The notes below the pieces were generated by a model. It had not been told where the DNA came from, made no database searches, and worked only from the letters and a program-made list of their open reading frames with translations. This document shows positions 1-11,659 of a DNA stretch of 64,000 nucleotides, one piece after another. The stretch comes from Parietaria judaica. Its lineage: Eukaryota > Streptophyta > Magnoliopsida > Rosales > Urticaceae. Made by a program: the position numbers and the translations under genes. The DNA lies in assembly GCA_954871525.1 (NCBI GenBank), contig OX940864.1, forward strand, positions 7,992,001-8,056,000, in the 5' to 3' direction. The number at the start of each line of letters is the position of its first letter. The first letter of the stretch is position 1.

Positions 1-340
1 TCCAAACAGTAATTCGGACCAATTACGATCAAACTGAGACAGTCTTCATAAAGCTCCCAATCAACACGGAAAAAGCACAAAAATTCAAGAAATTACACCG
101 AAACAGGAAGTGAAACCAGCGAATCAAGACAACGATCTCGAATTAGAGCAATGAATGCGTACCGTGGACGAGGACCGACAGATCTGAGGAGCAGAACGAG
201 AGGATTCGACGAAGAATTTGGGGGAAAATTGAGCTCTCTGCTGTGTGTGGAGATTATTATTGCTTATTTACATTGAATGAGAGAGAGAGAGAGAATTTGC
301 TGTCGTTTGTCGTTTTGGAGAAATAATTACACGCTGGGTG
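1..340 (-). other. Probable 5' end (5'UTR exon, start of first intron) of a gene leaving the left edge
   Basis: Read on the minus strand, a CT-rich leader made from a (GA)n tract at 277-294 runs into a non-repetitive, moderately GC-rich exon-like stretch. It ends at a good splice donor, CCACG|GTACGC, with the last exon base at 163. The sequence from 162 down to 1 is T-rich and intron-like. No start codon with an open frame is visible, so the exon is probably untranslated and the coding part lies outside the window. This is inference from composition and one splice site; a transposon edge could look similar. Confidence 0.4.
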
Positions 341-2797
341 TGCCTTGCCTGGAAATGATAGGGTTTTAGAGACAACTGTCTCTCATCTTCTCTTTTGGAT
401 AATAATTCTCTCTTATTAAATTATTATTTATTATGCCCAAAAATACTTTGACATTCAAGGGTTTTGTTTGCATTGCACTACAACATTCTTTGTGTTTTGG
501 CATTTTGATGATGGCTAAAGCTTAAATATTTTTAAATATCCAAGTAATTTATTAGGATTTACGGCATAACTCTCTTTTACGAGATGCGCGGATTCGATTT
601 TTTCGTGTAAAAAAATAGTGGTAATAGCCTTTTTCTATACTGATTTTTTTTTTTTTTTTCATTTGGCCTTTCGGTTCTTCAAACAACGATAATGATTTAT
701 CTATTATGTTTAAGGGTTTTGTTCGCAATTGCACTACTAGACTCTTGCCTTGTGTTTTGGTGTTTTGATTGCGGACCAAGGTTCAATAAATCGTTAGTGA
801 CGAAAAGTTGATGGTTAAACTTTAGGAATTTATCGATGAGTAATAAATTTATAAACTATGAGTTTACCCAAAAAGATATTTAGTGATAAGATTTATGAGC
901 TCACCAATAACGAATAAAATAATATATTTACATTATATGCATATTGTACTTCAATGTTACTTATAAAAGTATATAATATAAAATAATTTGATTGATATAA
1001 CAATTATATTAAGTACAATATTTAATACGATATACAATGATGATGATTTTATTTTTGTATTTAAAGTGTTTTTGGTATTATAATTTTTTTTTTGTTTTTA
1101 TCATAAACCGTCGACTTTTTTTTAACGTTGTGAAAATTTATAATTTAGAAGTTCAAAACATTTCTATAAGTGACATTTTAAAAAGTTTATAACATTTCAT
1201 TCACTTGTTACTAAAAGTCTGGACCCTATCATAATAGAGAAATGAAAAAAATGTTAATTTCTTTAAAAAGTGACAGGTGCCCATGCTTTATCTAGACATT
1301 TAAAATTTTATTAAATTGATATAAAATGTGGATAAAATTCTAGAAAATAAAAAAATAATGATCATTGAAAATCTTAATTCTGAAAATAATTGAGTTTATA
1401 TTATTATAAAAATTAAAACGTTAAAATACTTTTACCGATTTTAACCCAATAACAATTATAACAAGTGTACATAGTACATACAAACTGGTTGGGCCGTTGG
1501 GGAGTGCGTAAAAATTAGTTTCCACTAGTAAGCTTGCTGAACCATCTTGAAAATTTGTATTTAAAACTTCAATTATTACAAAATAAATGGAAGATTGAAT
1601 ATATATTACGAGCATTTCGTTGATTATTGACCACTGGTTTGTTCAAGGATTTCGATACGAGATTGGTTTAATTTTTTAGAATAAATAGAGAGGGTTAATT
1701 GATAATTTTAAAAAAATAGTATTAAAAAAATATAATCTCACCCCCACAAAGGGTAGTTCCTCCACTGCACCGACCTCTGCCGTTGATGCTATACGTCCAG
1801 CCCGTAGCTCTATGATACGACCTCCGGAGAGTAAGTATTTGATAAACGCTCGTTAATTGAGCGGAAACTCTAAAAAACTAAAGAACTTACGCAAAAGAGA
1901 AACTAAAAGGAAAGGAAGACTTCTAAGCTAACAAACAGCTAGGGTATTCATACAAACAGATTTCTAAGAAATTAAGGAAATGCAATATTAAAGAAATACC
2001 AAAATAAAATTGGAAAAATGAATTCTTTAAATTGCTATCCCGAATATCTTGGTGTATTGCCGCCATGCTTATGACTGCCATGTCGTTTAGAATGTGGGCT
2101 GGGCATATCAGCATCAGGCATTTCCCTTTGTTGTTGGGCCTCTCAATAAATGGGCCAGCACGTATCACTCTTCGCCGCTGGGCCGCCGCTCCTGAAGTTG
2201 AGCACCGCTCCTCCAGACTCAAAATTATCTTTTATTAATAATTTTTGACTTTTTATAGGTACATTTTAAATATTTTTGAAGCTTGAAGGTATATTTTTGC
2301 CAAAAACAACGGTTGAAGGTATATAAAAAAAAAATTCTATTGTATATAATAGGGATAATACCAGCAAAAGTACCTTGAAGTACCTCAAATTTCACCGTAT
2401 ATTCTAAATCTTATTTTTAGAGGCAAAAGTACTAAAATGTTAAAAAAAAAATATTTATGCCGTTAATACCAAACCGTAACTCTCACAAAATATCAATATT
2501 TATTACGGCATAAGTTCTTATGTTACTATTGACGACGTAAATACTTAAGTTATTATCACTTATTAGAGATATAAGTACTTAAGTTTTTATCTTATAGATA
2601 AAATATATAGAATTGGTGGTTAAAATTACAAAATATCATAAACTTTTGAGTTATTATTGACGACATAAATACTTAAATTATTTTCATTTATGCTATTTTT
2701 GTAATTTTATCCATCAATTCTACATATTTCATGTCTGTAATTATAACTTAAATACTTATGCTGTTAATAAATGATAATAACTAAAGTACTTACGTAT
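341..2797. other. AT-rich intergenic DNA, no supported gene
   Basis: No convincing coding frame. A GC-richer patch at about 1740-1830 and 2040-2230 looks like an old retroelement remnant, but I see no boundaries or protein motifs. At 2395-2790 short AT-rich segments recur in both orientations around TTATTGACGAC(G/A)TAAATAC, which looks like decayed inverted-repeat elements. Confidence 0.5.
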
Positions 2798-3192
2798 GAG
2801 AAACTTCACTCAATAGACTTCAAAACACCATTAATTCTCTCAATAGACTCCAAGTTTCCATAATTGTCAAAATAGACTTTTAAAATTTTATAGGTCAAAT
2901 TTACCCATACTCTTAAACCATCATTTTAATTTTTCAGGATATTAGTGTCCATATTTCAGGACATTAATTTTCATATTTAGGACAACAATTGTCCAAATTT
3001 CATGACATTAACTGTCCAAATGACATGATATTAGTGTCCAAATGTCAGGACATAAATTGTTCAAATTAAGTGACTAAATTTCACGGGTAAATTTGACTTA
3101 ATTTTTTTAAAAATTCCATTTTAGGAATATGAAAACTTGGAGTCTATTGAGGGAATTGATGGTGTTTTGGAGTCTATTAAGTGAAGTTTCCC
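2798..3192. mobile_element. MITE with long terminal inverted repeats (TIRs), MULE-like
   Basis: The left end (GAGAAACTTCACTCAATAGA) and right end (reverse complement GGGAAACTTCACTTAATAGA) are imperfect inverted repeats of about 80-90 bp. The centre (2935-3075) holds short degenerate direct repeats of a GACATTAGTGTCCAAAT-type unit. There is no coding capacity. A second, left-truncated copy lies at about 19311-19436, within the paralogous flank of unit B. No clean target-site duplication was found. Confidence 0.6.
2935..3075. repeat. Short degenerate tandem repeats around ATTAGTGTCCAAAT
   Basis: Five or six degenerate repeats of about 20-25 bp, each with a variant of GACATTA(G/A)(T/C)GTCCAAAT, fill the loop of the MITE. 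They are probably subterminal or internal repeats of the transposon and not an independent satellite. Confidence 0.5.
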
Positions 3193-3889
3193 TAATCTTA
3201 TTTACTTATGTCGCAATAAAAAAAATGATATTTTATGAAAGTTAACGATTTGGTACTAATAGCATAAATAATTTTTTTAATATTTTACTTTTATTTTAAA
3301 AAAATAATATTTAGAATATGCCATGAACTTTGGAAACTTTAAAGTACTTTTGCCTGTATTTTCCTTATATAATATCCTTGTGAAACTCATATTGATTTCG
3401 TAGCCATTGCGGGGGGAAGAGTCAGAGAAGACAGCAGGTCGGGAGGAAGGGAGGTGGGGGCATTGTAACTTTATAATGTACGTGATTTTATTGTTGAATA
3501 AAGTATTCAAGTAAGAGCCTTTCAAAGTAAAATATTATTAGGGCGCTTTGGATAAATAGCCAAATCTGAAAGTGTGTTTAGCAAAATAGCCAAACTTTGG
3601 TTAATTTTGTAAACTAGCCAATTAACCATTTAAATGGAATTCCAATTACATTTTTACCCTCATGTTTTAATAAAATTTAAAAATTCATTTATTTTCATTA
3701 ATTGAAAATATTGCTATTAATTGAAATAGCTATTAATATGGTAACAACCAAAACCAAACCTTTTTTTTTTTTATATAATTCAAATTTTAAATTCAAAAAT
3801 TTATATAATTTTCGGATTTATTTTATTCAAAAAATATTTATATAATTTTCGGATTTATTTTATTAAAAAAATATCAACAAATAAAAGAC

Positions 3890-4180
3890 GTGAATTAACG
3901 TAAACCAACAATGAATTAACGTAAATCAACAACGAATTAACGTAAATCAACACTTTAATACACAAATAAACACAAAATTAACACGAATAAACACTTTGAT
4001 ACACAAATAAACACAAAAATTAACGTAAACAAAAAAAAAAAAGAACGTAAACCAACAATGAATTAACGTAAATCAACAACGAATTAACGTAAATCAACAC
4101 TTTAATACACAAATAAACACAAAATTAACACGAATAAACACTTTGATACACAAATAAACACAAAAATTAACAAGAATAAA
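3890..4180. repeat. Two tandem copies of a 147-bp AT-rich unit inside the Pack-MULE
   Basis: The block from about 3901 (TAAACCAACAATGAATTAACG) recurs from 4048 with near identity, giving a period of 147 bp. Each unit itself holds smaller repeats of AACGTAAATCAACA and of CACAAATAAACACAAAA. It is noncoding. Confidence 0.75.
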
Positions 4181-4229
4181 CACTTTATTCTTATTAAAAT
4201 TTAAATACAAAATAAACGTGAAATAACGA

Positions 4230-4915
4230 GGGCGACTTCAGGCGCAGCGACCACGGCCATTGATGAAACCTTCGATGCCGCGCCCGGTCAATTCAGCATT
4301 GTCCTCGACGACGGACACCATCGGAGCCATCCTCGCCGGCCTTCCGATCAGGTACCCGTCCCACGACGCCCTCGGCTCGTCAAAGGAGAAGCGACGACAC
4401 TCGTCGAGCGACATCCGAGCTGCAATGTCGACAGAGAAATCTCGGATCTGTGTCGCAAGATCTGCGCTCACCGCCGAAACCATACTCCCCGACCTCCGAC
4501 TGCGTTTCCCTCGCCCTCGCTCCGTCATTGTTTCCGGTCACCGAATCGCCATTCTCTCTGGGGAGCTTCTTCTTCTTCGGCTTTCGCCTCCATTTCGCGA
4601 GTTTCTTGCTCAGACCTGAAGCCGCTTCCCAGATCTATAAACTCCTTCATGGTCTTCAGCTCCGCCTCGTCCTCTTCGTCTTCTTCGCCTCTGTTCCTCG
4701 GCGCGCCTTTCTTCTCGTCGTCGAGGCTGAACAGAGCGCACGGAGAGGTATTTTCGCCGCGAACCCTAACGTCACACGATTTCCCTAGCTGCGAGTCGGC
4801 CGCGACGTCGTCGGATCTCGGGCCTCCGGAGCACGATTTGCTCCGCCGGAGCTCCGAGACGGCGACAGAAGCCTCGAAGCCGAGAGAGAGAGAGAGAGAG
4901 AGAGATGGAAAATGA
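4230..4915 (-). pseudogene. Captured fragment of an OCTOPUS-like (DUF740 family) gene
   Basis: This GC-rich block differs sharply from its AT-rich surroundings. Read on minus it encodes two diagnostic stretches. The first (from about 4890 to 4525) has SELRRSKSC, then KSCDVRVRG, an acidic run and LKTMKEFIDLG. The second (about 4450-4270) has ARMSLDE and SFDEPRASWDGYLIGRP followed by PMVSVVED. These match, in order, conserved parts of the plant OCTOPUS/DUF740 membrane-associated proteins known from phloem and vascular patterning. Most of the family protein is missing, and the two stretches lie in different frames with a stop between them near 4525. It lies inside the Pack-MULE, so it is a transduplicated fragment and not a working gene. 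The family call rests on remembered motifs, not a search. Confidence 0.7.
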
Positions 4916-5153
4916 TTCAAATTGACTATTAAATTCCTAAATTTGTGCATAATTAATTAAGCTTGATTTGTGCTGATTTTTTTTAATTAATTACGAAAAT
5001 TATAATTAAAATGATTAATTAAAGGGTATTATAGAGATAAAAAAATGTTATTAAAATGCCACCTCATATTAATTGACTAGTTTACAAAATTAACCAAAGT
5101 TTAGCTATTTTGCTAATCCTATGTTTCAATCTGGCTATTTAGTGCAATTACTC

Positions 5154-5466
5154 ATATTATTAAACATATTGCAAATATATGTTAATGATCAATCCCTTTA
5201 TTTTGTAAAATTAATGATGATGATTTAGTGCTAAAGATTCATATGGTTTCGGAACTCATTTTTAGTACGGAACACAATTAATAATAATACTTCTCATTAT
5301 TCACAATAATGTTTTTTTAGGGAACTATTCACAATAACGTTGAATCATGAATGATTGCTTTTTTATTTTATTTTTATTTTAATGATTGCTTTTAAAATAT
5401 CTTAAAGATTAACATCGAATCTCTTTCCCTGCCACCATGTCCACTTTTGTCGTCCACTTTTGTATA
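5154..5466. repeat. Paralogous flank of unit A (matches about 19705-20235)
   Basis: Together with 3193-3540, this segment aligns with 19430-20235 base for base apart from small indels, for example GCCACCATGTCCACTTTTGT at 5431 and 20191. It is the far-downstream part of the duplicated OMT unit. It has no coding content, but it supplies the empty-site comparisons used to define the Pack-MULE and hAT insertions. Confidence 0.7.
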
Positions 5467-5935
5467 CAAGGTTCAACTTATCGAACTTGCCGATAAATCG
5501 CTTGCCGTTATCGACGGACTAATCGATAATTTACCGGATTATCGACGGAAAACTAATAATACTGTAGCTTACCGATTACCGATACTTTTCGATGATTATC
5601 GACACTTATCGAGGATTATCGATGAAAAATCACTAAAATAGTTTTAAGAATTTATTTACTAAGTTTATAATGTTGATAAAACATTAAAAATGCCAAAAAT
5701 AAAATCATTTCATACTCAAACATAGGTAAATAAAATATAGTCTCACTCTCACATATGTAAATACTCGAATAAAATCATCGAAAAGTGCAATTTTTTTTTT
5801 TTTGAAAAGTACCATATTTTTGTTATTTTTCAAGATGTTTGCCGATTTTCGGCAAAAATCATGGAAAAGTACTGGCATGGCCGTCTTGCCGATAACTACC
5901 GGCAAGACGGATAATCGTGGAAAAGTCGAACCTTG
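5467..5935. mobile_element. hAT-type non-autonomous element (family 1, copy 1)
   Basis: The termini CAAGGTTC and GAACCTTG are perfect 8-bp inverted repeats and fit the hAT terminal consensus YARNG. The flanking 8-bp duplications are TTTGTATA (5459-5466) and TTCGTATA (5936-5943), one mismatch. The paralogous flank at about 20229-20240 keeps an uninterrupted ATTCGTATAC. The interior is noncoding and full of TTATCGA/TCGATAA motifs, as expected of subterminal transposase-binding repeats. Confidence 0.8.
5881..5910. other. Perfect 10-bp hairpin near the right end of the hAT element
   Basis: CCGTCTTGCC, a 10-nt loop, then GGCAAGACGG. It lies 25 bp inside the right terminus and may be a paired subterminal motif. 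Confidence 0.7.
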
Positions 5936-5960
5936 TTCGTATATGTTACTGCGTAACAAT

Positions 5961-6286
5961 TAGAGCTGCACAAGATCATCGCCACTGGCGACTCGACGCC
6001 GTCGTGACGGCTTCTGGAGAATCGCGACGCATCGCGAGAACAGCCTGAAAAATCGCGATCGATCGCGAACGTGGACTGCCATCGCGATTCCGGCTTCTGC
6101 AGGCCTCTCTCTCCCTCTCTCTCTCTCTCCCTCTCACAGTCTTCTCTCTCTCTCTCTCGGCCTGCCATCGCGACCACATCGCCAGCGTCGCGACTTCAGC
6201 CCGCCACGACGCGTCGCGACGCTCGCACCGGCTATTTTTCGCGACTAAAATTGCGACGCGCCACGATTCACAAATGTGCAGCTCTA
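5961..6286. mobile_element. hAT MITE (family 2), 326 bp
   Basis: The termini TAGAGCTGCAC and GTGCAGCTCTA are perfect 11-bp inverted repeats, flanked by an exact 8-bp duplication GTAACAAT (5953-5960 and 6287-6294). The interior is rich in ATCGCGA/TCGCGAC repeats on both sides of a (CT)n tract at about 6102-6160. It carries no transposase. Confidence 0.85.
6102..6160. repeat. Interrupted (CT)n microsatellite
   Basis: CT/CCCT-rich simple repeat in the centre of the 326-bp hAT MITE. Confidence 0.8.
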
Positions 6287-6306
6287 GTAACAATGACTTT
6301 AACTTA

Positions 6307-7799
6307 GAATTGGATCCAAGGTTCAGGTCCCGAGATTGACCCGCTGAACACGTGGATAATTGAATGCTGAGTCAACGCGGGTTGACTAATGATAGTCAAA
6401 GCTGGAGGCGAATCCGTCGTCTTGAATGAGTCTCCGGGTTGTCCTTGGCGATCCTCGGCGAACTTCCCTCGTGGGGGCGAAGTCCGTATCACGGCGAAAC
6501 TCCTTGTCGGACTTCCCTCGTGGTGGCGAAGTCCAGGCAGGGTCCTTGTTTTGGCGAAGCTCCTCGTCTGAGCAGAGTCCTTGTCTTGGCGATATCCTCG
6601 TCTACACGAACTCCGGTCTTGATGAAGCTCCGAGCTGGTCTTGATGATTCTTCGTGATTCTCTTTCCTTGGCGAGCTCCTACGGCGAGGGAGGACCTGCA
6701 AAAAAAAAGGTAGATTGGGCCCGTGCCCCGTCGCTTATGGTTGGGCGAGGCTGCCTACGTATCTCAGTTTAAGAGAATCAGGTCCCACGTAGTTCGGGGT
6801 TAGTGATAAACGACGGGTGAATGACGATGTGGTTTGACTCGTCGGAAGTGCCGATGTTGGCGGCGCAGGGGCAACCCTTGGCCAGACGGCTGGGTATTAC
6901 CGGCGTGAAGTGTTCTTCGTCGACCCCGTCGGCGTAGGCGAGCTCGTTGTGACGAGGGGCCTTATCCCGACGAGGGGTGCTCCTTGTCGACCTTGTCGAG
7001 GTTGGCTAGGGCGCCTCGCCTGACAAAGGATGCTCCTTTGTCGACCTTGTCGAGGTTGGCGAGGGCGCCTCACCTGACAAGGGATGCTTCTTTGTCGTCG
7101 ACCTCGCGGGTGTTGGCAAGCTTGACCACCTGGCGAGGGACTCCTTCGTTGACTCATCGAACAACTTCCCTAGTCGAGACTGAGACTCTTCTTCTAGAAC
7201 GATTTCAACTCTTTATTCAAGTCCTTTTCCCAAATAGGGGTAGACGAATTCTAGAGAGAGAAGCTCTGGAGAAAGCTGTGAGTCAGTGTGGAAATGAGAG
7301 GGGGGGGGGGGGGGGGTGGGGGGGGGACCAATTCCCTGAAATTGCACTTCCAGGGGCCTGCGAATTTCCTCTCCTGCTACAGGGGGGTTGCCGCGGCCCC
7401 TAGCCCTGTCGAGGGGGTCGTCGGTGCTTCTTGATTTGTCTTTGATGTCTTCTCGTTGTCCGCGAGTCCGTATGTTGAGTCCGGGGGAATCTGGAGGATT
7501 TCCCGGGGATCTTCGTGGTCTCGGATCTCCTCGTCGTGTGGAATAATTACAGGTTATGCCCTCGTCAAGCTATGACGAGGGTGCTTGTCAGGCTCGTCAC
7601 CTTGTCGCCTCGTCTGCCTTGTGCGCTCGTCGCCTTGTCGGCCTCGTCGCCTCGTCGGCTCGTCAGCCTTGCCTTCTTCGTCTCTTTGACTCCGGGCCTC
7701 GCCAATGTCTTGGTTCGTCGGCCTTGGGTCTTTGACTTTCGTTGGTGGGCTTTGACTTTGATGATGGGCTTTGACTTTTGCCAAAAGGAGCCCAATTTT
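6307..7799. mobile_element. GC-rich repeat island, probably a decayed LTR-retroelement noncoding region
   Basis: This block is GC-rich and absent from the paralogous flank of unit B, so it is inserted DNA. It contains GGCGAAG-type repeats (6430-6600), a tandem repeat of about 50 bp built on TTGTCGACCTTGTCGAGG (6985-7095), a long G run (7302-7327) and dense CCTCGTCG-type repeats (7585-7690). No reverse transcriptase, capsid or transposase frame is visible; the open frames here are repeat translations. TATATGTTACT occurs at both 5941-5951 and about 7800-7810 and may mark an old target duplication. The class is unresolved. Confidence 0.4.
6985..7095. repeat. Tandem repeat of about 50 bp, two to three copies
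   Basis: Two near-identical units contain TTGTCGACCTTGTCGAGGTT followed by GGCGAGGGCGCCTC and TGACAA(A/G)GGATGCT; a third is partial. They lie within the GC-rich island. Confidence 0.65.
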
Positions 7800-7844
7800 T
7801 ATATGTTACTAAAAATGCACATAACAGTATACATTGTCGCACTA

Positions 7845-8949
7845 TTTGTAACGTCTGAGCATTTAAAACGTTTCTATCTAGTCTACCATGGAACAACTTT
7901 AAAATGATCAAGTTTTTTGCTCTTCGTTTGATGTATAATTTGTATTTTCCAGAATTTTATGTTAATATGTTTGATGAGTTTGGAGGAGCGGTTTCACGAG
8001 CGTAGTTCTAGTATCCGAAGAGCATTGACGGAGCTACATACACCCGTGCGTTTGCACGTGCTCCAACTCAAATATGAAAAGGAAAAATTAATGAAGGTGA
8101 TGATATTGTATTTATACCGCTTAAGTACGGCAAACTTTATAATGGAGAGCACGTTAAATTTTTTATTTTGTTTGGTCAAGTGCACTCCTATTATATATAT
8201 ATATATATATTTTTCTTAATTCTTTTATAGGACGCTTAGATATGATTTTTTTGATTTGTTATTTTTCTTGATATATTACATAACACGATACATGACGTTT
8301 AAATTATTGAAATGAGATCAGAAAATTGATCGTACATTTGCTCATTCAAATTATGGGGTTTTGACCCACTTATAAAAATATGAACACATAATAAAATATT
8401 GAAAGTTAGATGCCGTTTAAATTAGGTCGGCAAAATCTATAATAGTTATATAGTGTTTCGTCTGAACCGGAAGGCTGGCCCCGCCACTGCCGAAGAGTAA
8501 TCCGTTGTTGCAAGTGAGTGCCTACGGTAGACTGCATATGTGTATGATGCACTACATTTGAGGGCGTGCGGGGCTTGTCGGGAGCTGAAACCGCTTTCCT
8601 GATAAGCCCAAGATTAGGCGAAACCAGAATGTGTTGACCCTAGCGTAAATGACTGATTTGCCAAGCTGAGGCTTGATATGTATATCCCCTAAGTTTTGAT
8701 TAATGCTCATTTTACACTAAAAATTGTACAATGTTTAAGATGTAATATAAGAAATTTCCTAATAACGTTTTGAATTGGCTGTCCAAACTCAGCTTACTAC
8801 ATTCCACGATTTCGACCCGTGCATTTTTATGTTTTTTACCTTGTTATTTCATTATCTTTTTTTTTTTTTTTTTGGTGTTAATTAGTCTATTACAGCCACA
8901 TTTATCACCACTAGAAATGATTATAGCTTTTGAGTTTTTTTTTATTATT

Positions 8950-9047
<98 letters not shown>

Positions 9048-9111
9048 GTCTTCAGCTCTTCTTCAAAATGTGACAATCCTTTATTGGAAGTTGAAACCCT
9101 AACGAGATATC
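7845..9111. repeat. Downstream block of OMT unit A (paralogous to 20240-21283 and partly 55136-55852)
   Basis: Long alignable noncoding sequence shared with unit B, for example TTTGGAGGAGCGGTTT at 7980 and 20362 and GAGTAATCCGTTGTTGCAAG at 8495 and about 20805. The part nearest the gene (about 8680-9111) also aligns to unit D. The block shows that the duplicated unit extends at least 1.2 kb past the OMT stop codons. No gene is seen in it. Confidence 0.7.
8951..9047. repeat. (ATT)n microsatellite, about 30 units
   Basis: Near-pure ATT/TTA trinucleotide array just downstream of OMT-A. Units B and D carry much shorter TTA tracts nearby, so it expanded after duplication. The isoleucine-rich open frame across it is an artefact. 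Confidence 0.9.
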
Positions 9112-9796
9112 TCAAGGATAAACCTCGATGAGAGACTTCATTCCAAGGCCGGCAGTGATCTTGTAGCCGCTGAAAACCGCGTCGGGGAAGAGCTTCGCCA
9201 ATTCTTTCTCGCTCCTCTCTTTTCCGTTGAGCAGAACCATCATCAGCAAATCATAGAAGAACTGAGTTTCAACGGCTTCATGGTCGTCGCAGTCACTCTG
9301 AACAACCATGTCGATCAAAATCACTTTGCCATTCTTGGCACTGCCTGGCCATGTGATTGCCTTTTTGCACTGCTTTAGTATCTTCACACTCTCTTCGTCG
9401 CTCCAGTCGTGTAATATGCACTGCGAATTGTATATGTATCAGTTTCAAACAAGTGTATATTATATATATATATATATATAATGACGAAATGATAAGTTAT
9501 TCACATGGAAAGTTGATACAAAATAAAGTTTGATGATAATATGATACAAAATGATAAGTTTATGGGATAAACTAGTACAAATAAAATTTGAAGACCAATT
9601 TGATAAATTGAGGGGTACAATTAGTAATATTTACTCTATTTCTCTAATTTTGGGTTTGTTAAATATTTTCTATTAATTTTCGACGTCGCATGCTATGATG
9701 ATTGACTTCACGCTTTATCAATTGCCCACGTTATTCCTATTTATAGTTTTGATTTTCGAATAAGTTTTGCTCTATATATACTTATAGAGTACATAT

Positions 9797-11064
9797 CAAG
9801 GTTCAAAATGCCGTTTTTGCCGAAAAATCGTTTGCCGTTATAGACGGAGTAATCGTTTACCGATAGATTTATCGATGGAAAACCTATAAAAATTATCGTT
9901 TGCCGTTATCGAAACTTATCGAACTTATCGATGGATTAATCGGTTATCGATGGATTTATCGATGGAAAACTTATAAAAAAATAAATTATAATAACAATTA
10001 TTATTTACAAATTATAAGTTGTAACTTGTTAGTCAAAATGCTCTCTTTAGTTATTTACTATTACATAAAATATGCTTATTTGATAAATTTTGGAAAGAGT
10101 CAAAGTCATATTTTACTATAATAAAATATTTTAAAATCACCAATTGTTAATTATATAAAATCAGCCCACTTGAAGTTGTATAATTTTTTTTTTTGAAGAA
10201 CTAGCTCAATTTAAGCAATTTCCTAAAAATATGTACTTTTGCCTCAATAGTTGGAAAACGTCAAATTAAAAAACAAATTATGTCAACCACACAATTTATG
10301 AATTATATACAATATTGTAAAATGAAATTACACCAAAAAAGTCGATTAACTAGCTCAATTAACCAATTTTTGAAACATATGTACTTTTGCCGCAATAATT
10401 GGACAATTTGGGAAAACATCAAATTGCAAAAAAATTATGTCAAACTCACAGTTTCCTAATTATATACATTATTAAACAATGAAATTACATCAAAAATATT
10501 AAAAATATAGCTCAAGTTCATTAATTTCCAAAAAATAAATACTTTTACCGCAATTATATAAACAATTCTAACAAACACTAAAATCACCCCAAATCTGCAA
10601 AAAAAATAATAAAAAACACACAAACTATTATAATTCATCCATATTCCTTAATAAACCTAAAAAAATCAAATTCAACTATAACATTTGATTCAAAACCTAA
10701 AATGTACAATCAAAATATCATGAAACTCAAACTTGAACTTTCATTCAACCTAATAGCTTTCTATGTAACTATATTAAATATCCACTAAAAAACACTAAAA
10801 ATACCTTTAAATTCCAAAAGTAAAAGAAATTAGAACTTTTGCCGCAAAAAAGAAAAAACTGTGCTGGGGTTGACTTATCGTTTTTGACCGAAAAGTGACT
10901 CACTTTTCGAAAAATTGCACTTGAAAACTTTGATGGATAAGTGACTTGCTTTTCGAATCGAAAAATCGCGATAAGTATAAAAAGACAATGATAAGAGGAG
11001 ATAAGTTACCGAGAAGTGGTTTTCAGCGATAAATCGCTCGATTATCGCGAAATTTCGAACCTTG
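9797..11064. mobile_element. hAT-type non-autonomous element (family 1, copy 2) in intron 2 of OMT-A
   Basis: The same terminal repeats as the 5467 copy, CAAGGTTC and GAACCTTG, flanked by an exact 8-bp duplication GTACATAT (9789-9796 and 11065-11072). OMT-B intron 2 keeps the empty site at about 27608-27620 (GTGTATATGTTGCC). The ends carry TTATCG and CGCGATAA repeats. The middle (10199-10590) has three degenerate tandem units of about 160 bp. No transposase frame. Confidence 0.85.
10199..10590. repeat. Three degenerate tandem units of about 160 bp
   Basis: Each unit runs from TAGCTCAA through ATACTTTTGCCGCAAT-type sequence to ATGAAATTACA(C/T)CAAAAA. Copies start near 10199, 10349 and 10507; the last is partial. 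The array is internal to the hAT element. Confidence 0.6.
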
Positions 11065-11659
11065 GTACATATGTTGCCATAAAAAAGTCACTATTGATAT
11101 GTTATAATAATGTCAAACGAATCAATTTTCTGCATTAAAAAGAACATGTCGTTTAAAATCGAGATAATCACGATAAAAAGTATCTACACTTTGATCAATC
11201 GAAACAATATGGGTCCATACGAGACAAAAAAAAAATGGTGATAAAAGTACTTAAAAGTGAACGAAAATGCAGCTAAATATTTTTCGTCTAATATTTACCA
11301 TCGAATTCAATGGAGAGAAGATGTATAGCTGGACGAGCATATAAATATAGCACTGTGCTAAGTGATTGACTAAAATCCGTCAAAAAATAGACGGAATAAT
11401 ATGTGGCTTTTACGTTTGTTGATTTTGAGAACTTTTGTCGGTATTCTTATGGTTTGAGCCCATGTTGCTCGGTTAGTTAAATTTTACGTATTACTATCGC
11501 GATTTTTCCTTTAAAATCCAAGTCTTCAACGATAGGCTTTATAAACAAGGACGGAAAGTGAAAACATTAAACGTACCTTCAACAAAACAACATCCCCAGC
11601 AGGAACTGCTTCAAACATATCTCCTCCTACAAACTCCAGGTTATGGCTTCCTTCCAAAC

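Larger units (their letters stand above)
3541..5153. mobile_element. Pack-MULE (Mutator-like, non-autonomous) carrying a captured host gene fragment
   Basis: The element is 1613 bp and flanked by a perfect 9-bp target-site duplication ATATTATTA (3532-3540 and 5154-5162), the size expected for Mutator-like elements. Its ends are inverted repeats of about 75-90 bp; the inner TIR stretch AGCAAAATAGC(C/T)AAACTTTGG is present in both arms. The uninterrupted target, GTAAAATATTATTAAACATA, sits in the paralogous flank at about 19702-19721, so the insertion followed the segmental duplication. There is no transposase. The interior has a 147-bp tandem duplication and a GC-rich block related to OCTOPUS-like plant proteins. 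TIR length, TSD length and captured exon sequence together make Pack-MULE the best call. Confidence 0.85.

Noticed and set aside
3890..4180. Regular short repeats considered as a CRISPR-like array
   Set aside because: This is plant nuclear DNA, the units are unequal and nested, and it is just a 147-bp tandem duplication in a transposon.
4260..4788. Plus-strand open frames in the GC-rich block
   Set aside because: They are shadows of the captured minus-strand OCTOPUS-like fragment, whose motifs read only on minus.
6897..7157. Arginine/proline-rich open frame on minus
   Set aside because: It translates tandem nucleotide repeats in the GC-rich island and has no domain.
8030..8075. Possible microRNA hairpin (GGAGCTACA...CACGTGCTCC), also at 20411
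   Set aside because: Pairing is short and imperfect, and the copies differ by flank drift; no mature-like conserved 21-mer recognised.
8770..9102. Open frame with a long isoleucine run
   Set aside because: It is a translation of the (ATT)n microsatellite; no other protein-like content.
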